The translations under genes and the position numbers were made by a program. Below are positions 6,502-11,478 of a stretch of 11,478 bases of DNA, in pieces. How positions within the stretch are numbered: position 1 is the stretch's first letter; the number at the start of each line of letters is the position of its first letter. Origin of the DNA: Cyanobacteria bacterium UBA1186 (GTDB lineage: Bacteria > Cyanobacteriota > Vampirovibrionia > Gastranaerophilales > Gastranaerophilaceae). Under the pieces are notes generated by a model. That model searched no databases. It was not told where the DNA came from and worked only from the letters and a program-made list of their open reading frames with translations. The DNA is taken from NCBI GenBank assembly GCA_002309875.1, contig DBYM01000041.1:31362-42839 (forward strand), given 5' to 3'.

Positions 6502-8058
6502 CTAAACTCCCGCTTTTTCTTTGGTCTTTACGGTATCAGTCAATAGGAAAGAAAACTCGCTGCCTTTGTTCAGAACACTCTCGAGCCATATTTTCCCGCC
6601 ATGAGATTCAATAATCTGCCTTGATAAATACAACCCCAAACCTGTTCCCGTCGAACGTTTTTTGCTTGTCCCCTGCGAAAATCTCTGGAACATATTCGGG
6701 ATATCCTCGGCAGGAATTCCGCAACCGTTGTCGGAAACCGAAAAGATTAAATCATTACCCTCATTTTTTACCGTAATAACAACCCTTCCGCCTTCCTGTG
6801 TGTAATTAATTGCATTGCCGCAAAGGTTGCAGATTACTCTGCGAAGTTCGCCCTTATCGGCATTGATTTCCATATCCTTGTTTTCACACTCGAGTTCAAA
6901 ATCAAGTTTGCGGTTTTGTGCAAGCGGTTTTAATTCCTCATAAACCTGTTTTGCAAGTTCGTATATATTAAAGTCCGTTTTGTTCAGCACAAGTTTTTCC
7001 GCATCATACTTATAAACCTCAAGCAAAGCATTAACTAACCCGAGTAAATCTTCGTTGCTCTTCTGCATCGTAGAAAGCAGAAGTCTCTGCTTTTCGCTTA
7101 AATCTCCAAGCGCACCGTCAAGAAAATATTTTAGTGTCTGTATTGCGGCAAGTAACGGTGTTCTCAAATCGTGAGTTAACGTCGCAATAAAATCATCTCT
7201 GAGTTTATCGGATTTTTTCTGTTCGGTAACATCTCTGATTACACCGACAAAACGTTTAAATTCTTCCTCGGGGTTAATTCTTGCAAAACTTATTTCTACC
7301 GGAACATTGTTGTTGCTCAAAGGATTTGTTATATAAAAGTCTCTCAGGAAAAGTTCGTTGCCTTCGGATTTATGAAGTTCTTTGGATAAAAAAGTCTTTT
7401 TGCTGAAAAGAAAATCGTCAATTGCAGAACCTACTATTTTGTTATTAACATGCCCGATAAGGTTTTCACATGCCGGATTAACCTCCTCGATTATTCCGTC
7501 CTCATTCAGAATTGCGATTCCGTCAGCGCAATAATTAATAATTCCGGAGAGTTTTGCGTTTGCCTGTTTTAAATCCGCAGTTCTCTCTTCAACAAGGTCT
7601 TCAAGTTTGTGTGAATACTTTTCAAGTTCTTTTTTTGCATCTTCCAATTCGGATATTTTTTGTCTTAACTGAGCAAGCAAATAACTTCTTTCAATACCGT
7701 TTTTTATGGTGATAATAAAATCATCATTGTCATTCCAGGGTTTTTCGATATATCTGTAAAGTCCGACTTCATTAATCGCACGAATTGCGTTTTCCTTATC
7801 CGCATAACCCGTTAAAATTATTCTGCTCACATCGGGATAAAGTTTTTTTACTTCGCTCAAAAATTCCAATCCGTTCATCTCAGGCATAAGAAAATCCGAA
7901 ATGACCAAATCCGGGGTATTTTCTTTCAAAAATTCAAGCGCCTCCTGGGGTTTGTTAAAAAAATGCGCATCGGAAAAACCTCTCACTTTCAGTTGTATTG
8001 AAAGGGCAGAGGTCATTAATTTATCATCATCAACTACTACAATCTTCCCAGAGTCCAT
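6502..8058 (-). CDS. Hybrid sensor histidine kinase, REC-PAS-HisKA-HATPase
   Basis: A 518-residue cytoplasmic kinase with no membrane segment. In order: an intact N-terminal receiver (about 5-125; D10-D11-D12, phosphoacceptor D55 in 'LVISDFLMPEMNG', T83, K107 in 'YIEKPW'), a coiled coil (about 127-170), a PAS domain (about 170-280, ending 'VGVIRDVTEQ'), HisKA with phosphorylated H296 in 'FIATLTHDLRTPL', and HATPase_c with the N-box 'NLCGNAINYT', 'DNGCGIP' and 'GTGLGLYLS'. The leading receiver means it can probably be modulated by another kinase before signalling to the adjacent NarL regulator. The ATG at 8056-8058 has no Shine-Dalgarno at normal distance (the nearest AGG is 13 nt away). A weak -35/-10 pair (TTGTCT, 17 nt, TAATAT) ends six bases before the ATG, so a nearly leaderless transcript is conceivable. 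Confidence 0.95.
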   Translation of the reverse strand: MDSGKIVVVDDDKLMTSALSIQLKVRGFSDAHFFNKPQEALEFLKENTPDLVISDFLMPEMNGLEFLSEVKKLYPDVSRIILTGYADKENAIRAINEVGLYRYIEKPWNDNDDFIITIKNGIERSYLLAQLRQKISELEDAKKELEKYSHKLEDLVEERTADLKQANAKLSGIINYCADGIAILNEDGIIEEVNPACENLIGHVNNKIVGSAIDDFLFSKKTFLSKELHKSEGNELFLRDFYITNPLSNNNVPVEISFARINPEEEFKRFVGVIRDVTEQKKSDKLRDDFIATLTHDLRTPLLAAIQTLKYFLDGALGDLSEKQRLLLSTMQKSNEDLLGLVNALLEVYKYDAEKLVLNKTDFNIYELAKQVYEELKPLAQNRKLDFELECENKDMEINADKGELRRVICNLCGNAINYTQEGGRVVITVKNEGNDLIFSVSDNGCGIPAEDIPNMFQRFSQGTSKKRSTGTGLGLYLSRQIIESHGGKIWLESVLNKGSEFSFLLTDTVKTKEKAGV

Positions 8059-8104
8059 AATTTCATATTAACCTAAACACCTATATTAGACAAATTATTA
8101 ACTT

Positions 8105-8131
8105 TTGTTATTATATGTTATATACTATAAT
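8105..8131 (+). promoter_or_regulatory. Putative promoter of the pilin/PC4/kinase operon
   Basis: A perfect TATAAT lies at 8126-8131. Upstream, TTGTTA (8105-8110) is a -35-like hexamer with a short 15-nt spacer. The predicted transcript start near 8138 leaves about 18 nt of leader with GGAG at 8147-8150 before the ATG at 8156. The 97-nt region 8059-8155 also has to hold the control signals of the divergent kinase operon. Confidence 0.45.
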
Positions 8132-8155
8132 TTGTAAGGAATGATTGGAGCGAAT

Positions 8156-8671
8156 ATGAAAAATTCTAAATTTGGCTTTACTTTGGCAGAAACACTTATT
8201 ACACTTTCTATTATCGGTATTATCGCCGCACTGCTTATACCTCAGTTGGCAGTCAATGCAAACAGAAGAATGCTCGGCGTTAATCTCGGAAAATCTGTTT
8301 ATTTAACGGAATTGGCCTGCCAAAAAACAATCAGCGACTACAATGACGGAAGTTCTTTTTCATTCCTCAACAAAATTCTGCTGATACCAAACTGGCAGTC
8401 TCTGATGATAGTTAATATGAACGTAACAAGTGCAAATTCAATATACAGTTTTGTCAATTTAGATTCGGAATTCAAAATGACGGCAAGCAATCCCGCAAAT
8501 GCACAAAAACTTTTGCCGGGAACAACTGCCGCAACAATTGAAATTGACCCGAACGGTTACGCAAAAAGACCGGCAGATGTATATACTTTCAATTTAAACA
8601 ATTCATGCAAGATGATTCCTGCAAACAATGCTACAGAAACAGTTGTTAAAAACGGATTTAAGATACAATAG
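8156..8671 (+). CDS. Type IV pilin-like prepilin (class III signal)
   Basis: A 171-residue prepilin. The leader MKNSKFG is cut by prepilin peptidase after Gly7, leaving mature 'FTLAETLITLSIIGIIAALL', with Phe1 for N-methylation and the conserved Glu5, followed by the long hydrophobic alpha1 helix. The globular part has only two cysteines (in 'LACQK' and 'NSCKM'), a possible disulfide. Such proteins form type IV pili, competence pseudopili or type II secretion pseudopili in the inner membrane; one gene alone does not show which. A longer frame from the ATG at 8141 exists, but GGAG five bases before the ATG at 8156, and the compact leader, favour 8156. It heads the operon with PC4, kinase and receiver genes and has no pilus assembly neighbours, so a minor pilin or a surface-sensing component is possible. 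Confidence 0.88.
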   Translation: MKNSKFGFTLAETLITLSIIGIIAALLIPQLAVNANRRMLGVNLGKSVYLTELACQKTISDYNDGSSFSFLNKILLIPNWQSLMIVNMNVTSANSIYSFVNLDSEFKMTASNPANAQKLLPGTTAATIEIDPNGYAKRPADVYTFNLNNSCKMIPANNATETVVKNGFKIQ

Positions 8672-8681
8672 GAGAAACAAA

Positions 8682-8918
8682 ATGTCAGAACCAAAAATAC
8701 TTGCAACAATTCAAAGATCGGATACGGAACAGTTACAAATTTCAGTTTCGGAATATAGAGGCAAGAGTTATTTTAACCTCAGAATTTATTACACGACAGA
8801 CGACGGTGCAACATGGCTTCCTACCAAAAAAGGTGTTACTTTTGCTCCTGACCAATTGGATTTGTTATCCGATGCAATAGAAGAAGCTAAAAAAGAATTC
8901 ATGCAGGAAGAAGAATAA
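8682..8918 (+). CDS. PC4/YdbC-like ssDNA-binding transcriptional coactivator
   Basis: A 78-residue protein with the PC4 (transcriptional coactivator p15) fold. The strands 'QLQISVSEYRGKSYFNLRIYY' are followed by the signature 'DGATWLPTKKGVTF' and an amphipathic C-terminal helix 'APDQLDLLSDAIEEAKKEF'. This is the usual size of bacterial PC4-like proteins, which bind single-stranded DNA as dimers through the beta-sheet surface and the Arg/Lys in 'EYRGK' and 'PTKKG'. A longer open frame starts at 8628, but AGGAG overlapping the pilin stop codon, seven bases before the ATG at 8682, fixes the start. It lies 10 nt after the pilin gene. The next gene, a kinase, is in the same reading frame after one TAA and four codons. 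Confidence 0.88.
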   Translation: MSEPKILATIQRSDTEQLQISVSEYRGKSYFNLRIYYTTDDGATWLPTKKGVTFAPDQLDLLSDAIEEAKKEFMQEEE

Positions 8919-8930
8919 ATAACGTATTTT

Positions 8931-9647
8931 ATGAATACTTCAGTACAAGACGAATTTATAGCGACAGTTTCACATGAGATGAGAACGCCTTTAACAAGCA
9001 TAAGAGGGTTTTCTCAGACGCTTTTGAACTCATGGGATAAAATAGATGAAGAAAACAAAAAAAAGTTCGTAAAAATTATTGAAGAACAATCAAACCGGCT
9101 TATTAATCTTATCGAAAACATATTAACCGTATCAAAACTCAGTACGGACAAACCGCTTATGAGAGCGGTTGATGTGAATTCGGACATAGAAAAAACCCTT
9201 CCGATTATTATTCAGAAATACCCGAATCACCATTTCAAAAAAGATTTCAAAAACGATTTGCCTCCGTCAAGGTTAGACGATGAAAAGTTCCAGCAGATTA
9301 TGACAAACCTGCTTGACAATGCCTGCAAATATTCGGAAGAAGGCTCAACAATCACCGTCACGACATCAATAGCCAATGAACAGATTATAATCAGGGTTAA
9401 AGACGAAGGTGTCGGGATTCCCAAAGAAGACACCGACAAAATTTTTGAAAAATTTATAAGGCTCGAAAACCACCTTACGAGCAAAACTCAGGGTAACGGG
9501 CTCGGTCTTTATATAACCAAAAACCTTGTTGAATCAATGGGGGGCAAAATTGAGGCTGAAAGCGAGGTCGGCAAGGGCACAACTTTTTCTCTGAGTTTTC
9601 CCGTCTATAATCCCGAGGAGGCGCTGAAATGCTCGCTACAGTCCTGA
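8931..9647 (+). CDS. Sensorless core histidine kinase (HisKA-HATPase)
   Basis: A 238-residue protein that consists of the kinase core only. The H-box 'DEFIATVSHEMRTPLTSIRG' begins at residue 7 (H15), HisKA runs to about residue 72, and HATPase_c has the N-box with N130 ('NLLDNACKYS'), G1 'DEGVGIP' (158-164), an F-box around 'FEKFIRLEN' and G2 'GNGLGLYIT' (188-196). All catalytic motifs are intact. There is no sensor, PAS, HAMP or membrane domain, so the signal must come from a partner protein. The ATG has no Shine-Dalgarno; the stop of the PC4 gene is 12 nt upstream and in frame, suggesting reinitiation after PC4 or rare readthrough to a PC4-kinase fusion. Its 3' end overlaps the next gene by 19 nt, and that receiver protein is the likely partner. 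Confidence 0.93.
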   Translation: MNTSVQDEFIATVSHEMRTPLTSIRGFSQTLLNSWDKIDEENKKKFVKIIEEQSNRLINLIENILTVSKLSTDKPLMRAVDVNSDIEKTLPIIIQKYPNHHFKKDFKNDLPPSRLDDEKFQQIMTNLLDNACKYSEEGSTITVTTSIANEQIIIRVKDEGVGIPKEDTDKIFEKFIRLENHLTSKTQGNGLGLYITKNLVESMGGKIEAESEVGKGTTFSLSFPVYNPEEALKCSLQS

Positions 9648-10903
9648 TTATAGATAAAAGAAAAGAATTATCCGTAAAATATAAAAAATGCCTTAACGAC
9701 AGTGAAATAAATGCCGTTGCAGCAAGAAACCTCAAAGACGGAATGGTTTTGCTCCAAAATCTTGAGCCTGAAATGGTTATTGTATCCGACAGTATAGAAG
9801 AAAACCTTGCGGATTTTTGTAAAAAAATCAGGGCACTTACTTATAATACAAGACCGATAATCGTCGCTCTTTCAAAATCCGCAGATATTTCCGACAGAAT
9901 TGAAGTCCTCGAAAACGGTGCAGATGATTTTTGGAGTGAGCCGGTTAACATCGAAGAATTTAAGACAAGAATAAAGGCACACATAAGGCGTGATTTTGAA
10001 GCAAACCTTGATAACAAAACCCTGCTTCCGAACATCAAATATGTGAGAAAAACTCTGAAAAGAGTTCTCACAAGCGAAAACAATGCCGTCTTAATTGCAA
10101 GTATCGAAAACCTGAAAAATTACAAGTCTGTTTATACCGAACTTGCAGGTGACAAAATGGTGCAAACCTTTGTTGCAATAGCAAAATCCGCCCTCGATGA
10201 AACGGATTTTATAGGCCAACTCTCGGATACAAGTATAATAATCGTGACCAACAAATACAGCGCAGAAAAACTTGCGGAATTTTTAACCTTCGCTTTTGAT
10301 ACCGTAGCACCAAAATTCTATTCCGAAATTGATGCAAAACGGGGATATATGCTTCTTAACGGCGAACGTTACGCAGGAATGAGGTCAAATTTTGTCTCAA
10401 TTCTGATTGGCGGAATTATAGATAACTTCAACCTGTTCCCGAATATTGACCTTCTGCTTACACGTCTTGAAGAAATTAAAAATATGGCAAAAGTTCCTTC
10501 AGGCTCAAATTATCTGATAGACAGGGCAAAACTTACGGGCGAAAACTCCGTTGCACCCGCAGTTAAAAACAATTCTATCTACATAAAAGAAGCGGACGAT
10601 TCCCTTAAGTACCTCATACAAACCACTTTAGAACTTCAGGGATATGATATTCAGGACGAAATTGATGCCCAATCAGGAATACAGCCTTCCGTTATAATTA
10701 TGGACAGCGGAAGCAGCCTGAATGAACTGAAACTTTTAAAAGAAATGAAGTCTTCACAAAATTACGTTAATACAAAATTTATCGTTACAACCACAACACA
10801 CGACAAATCCGCAGTCCTAGATGCAGGCGCTGACGTGTATCTTCCGAAACCTTATGAAATATCGGACCTCATAAGATGGGTTGAATACTTTATTAAGCAG
10901 TAA
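9629..10903 (+). CDS. Multidomain response regulator: degenerate REC, degenerate GGDEF, intact REC
   Basis: A 424-residue soluble protein. The first receiver-like domain (1-120) keeps Asp54 in 'VIVSDS', but its acidic pair is reduced to D9-K10 and the conserved Lys is replaced by Glu104 ('FWSEPV'). The middle (about 130-290) has the layout of a GGDEF domain ('LLPNIKYVRKTL', 'LIASIENLKNYKSVYTELAGDKMV'), but the active-site loop reads 'GQLSDTSIII' instead of RxGGDEF, so cyclase activity is not expected. The C-terminal receiver (about 316-424) has E321/D323/D324, D359 in 'IIMDSG', Thr388-390 and K407 in 'YLPKPYE', so it is probably phosphorylatable. There is no DNA-binding domain: it looks like a protein-protein adaptor or nucleotide sensor. 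The ATG lies 7 nt after a strong GAGGAGG inside the kinase gene, overlapping it by 19 nt. Confidence 0.85.
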   Translation: MLATVLIIDKRKELSVKYKKCLNDSEINAVAARNLKDGMVLLQNLEPEMVIVSDSIEENLADFCKKIRALTYNTRPIIVALSKSADISDRIEVLENGADDFWSEPVNIEEFKTRIKAHIRRDFEANLDNKTLLPNIKYVRKTLKRVLTSENNAVLIASIENLKNYKSVYTELAGDKMVQTFVAIAKSALDETDFIGQLSDTSIIIVTNKYSAEKLAEFLTFAFDTVAPKFYSEIDAKRGYMLLNGERYAGMRSNFVSILIGGIIDNFNLFPNIDLLLTRLEEIKNMAKVPSGSNYLIDRAKLTGENSVAPAVKNNSIYIKEADDSLKYLIQTTLELQGYDIQDEIDAQSGIQPSVIIMDSGSSLNELKLLKEMKSSQNYVNTKFIVTTTTHDKSAVLDAGADVYLPKPYEISDLIRWVEYFIKQ

Positions 10904-11010
10904 TTTGGTTTGCCTCTGCCATTTGTAACAAATTGTAAAGATTTACCCTTAAAACCCTAAAGTTTTTGAAAAATGTGCCGATAACATTAATACAAAACAG
11001 GGATTATAAA
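10904..11010 (+). other. 107-nt gap with a short TTGTAA direct repeat
   Basis: The gap holds a direct repeat of TTGTAA (in 'tttgtaacaaattgtaaag', 10922-10940) and a weak inverted repeat ATTTG/CAAAT. No convincing terminator follows the receiver gene. A TTGAAA at 10966-10971 could be a -35, but the best -10 (TAATAC, 10988-10993) is poor and would place the transcript start on the Shine-Dalgarno of the next gene. Confidence 0.3.
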
Positions 11011-11424
11011 ATGGCAAACTCATTCAACTTAAACACATTCTTACAGGAGTACAAAGGCTACAATGCCCTTCCGTTTACCGCTGAAGCAAACGGTAAAAAG
11101 GCTATGGAGCAGAGAGAAATCCAAAAAGCCGAAGAGGCTGTTAATGATAATGGTTTCTTATCTCTTACCCTGACTGAAAAATTGGCTGAATTGGGTGTTG
11201 GCGAAAAAGTTTTCCAGCAAATTGGCGATACTGCATTAAACTCTCTTAAAGGTTTGGTAGATCCGATTACTGATTATCTTAAAAAATACGAAAATATTTT
11301 TGACCAGGAAGCATATAAAACTGAAATTCAATCATATGCAAAACAAATGTTCTTTGCTAAACAGGCATTAACCGAAGATGCTTCGGAAAGAATAACAGGA
11401 CAGAACTTTGTATATGATATGTAA
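11011..11424 (+). CDS. Unrecognised small helical protein
   Basis: A 137-residue protein not matched to a known family. It has no signal peptide, membrane segment or cysteine. The N-terminus (MANSFNLNTFLQEYKGYNAL) is polar and aromatic. Residues about 28-48 are a charged helix rich in Glu/Lys/Gln. Further predicted helices follow ('LTEKLAELGV', 'VFQQIGDTALNSLKGL', 'DPITDYLKKYENIF', 'EIQSYAKQMFFAKQAL'), ending 'NFVYDM'. A longer frame starting at a TTG (10966) exists, but AGGGA seven bases before the ATG at 11011 decides the start. It is on the same strand as the pilin/kinase operon, 107 nt after it, and may be a separate unit. Confidence 0.75.
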   Translation: MANSFNLNTFLQEYKGYNALPFTAEANGKKAMEQREIQKAEEAVNDNGFLSLTLTEKLAELGVGEKVFQQIGDTALNSLKGLVDPITDYLKKYENIFDQEAYKTEIQSYAKQMFFAKQALTEDASERITGQNFVYDM

Positions 11425-11434
11425 TACTTTTCTC

Positions 11435-11478
11435 CTATTTTTCTACGTTAAAAACGGCGGCTGAAATAAATTCAACGG
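11435..11478 (-). CDS. Possible 3' end of a further - strand gene
   Basis: On the - strand an open frame enters from the right edge and ends VEFISAAVFNVEK, then TAG (11437-11435), ten bases from the convergent stop at 11424. The residues look protein-like and the spacing matches the tight convergent gap at 223-226. Thirteen codons cannot establish a gene or a family. Confidence 0.25.
   Translation of the reverse strand, partial: VEFISAAVFNVEK

Noticed and set aside
8141..8155. Earlier ATG as the pilin start
   Set aside because: The AAGGA directly abuts the ATG, whereas GGAG lies five bases before the ATG at 8156, which also gives a normal short prepilin leader.

Overview
The window is moderately AT-rich bacterial chromosome with short gene gaps, several ATG/stop overlaps and the standard bacterial code (TAA, TAG and TGA all act as stops). 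A class III prepilin with a melainabacterial-type GFTLAETLITLSIIGII leader, a PC4-like coactivator, two histidine kinases and a typical FtsH make a gut Melainabacteria/Gastranaerophilales-type genome the best guess. That placement is inference from protein style; no rRNA or marker tree is available here. No phage, IS, CRISPR array or tRNA was recognised.

Layout. Bases 1-222 hold the C-terminal end of a WecA/TagO-type glycosyl-phosphate transferase on +. It converges, with a 4-nt gap, on a - strand block: ftsH (1482-3365), a small RipA-like membrane protein (874-1374) and a PAP2 phosphatase (227-850). This block serves envelope quality control and lipid-phosphate metabolism. ftsH is read from an extended -10 promoter in the 199-nt gap 3366-3564. 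A GH108-type muramidase with an odd Phe/Gly-rich head (3565-4410, +) diverges from it.

A second - strand operon runs 8058 to 4567: a REC-PAS-HisKA-HATPase kinase, a NarL/LuxR response regulator 1 nt later, and an unrecognised 422-aa protein coupled by a TAATG overlap. It ends at a strong intrinsic terminator (4409-4437) whose U-tract lies over the muramidase stop codon. The 3' UTR of this operon (4409-4566) holds a structured segment that looks like a small RNA: hairpin, C-rich linker with an anti-Shine-Dalgarno CCUCCU, then terminator hairpin.

Divergent from that kinase, with about 97 nt between the start codons, is a + strand operon 8156-10903: prepilin, PC4-like ssDNA-binding protein, a sensorless core histidine kinase, and a protein read as degenerate REC / degenerate GGDEF / intact REC. 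The PC4 and kinase genes share a reading frame and are separated by one stop codon and four codons. A small unrecognised helical protein (11011-11424) follows, and a - strand gene may end at the right edge.

Working together: two divergent two-component modules share one short control region, and one of them is led by a pilin. A surface- or pilus-linked phosphorelay is a reasonable hypothesis. It could run from the core kinase to the receivers of the REC/GGDEF/REC protein and of the hybrid kinase, then to the NarL regulator. The sequence shows adjacency and domain make-up, not the phosphate path.
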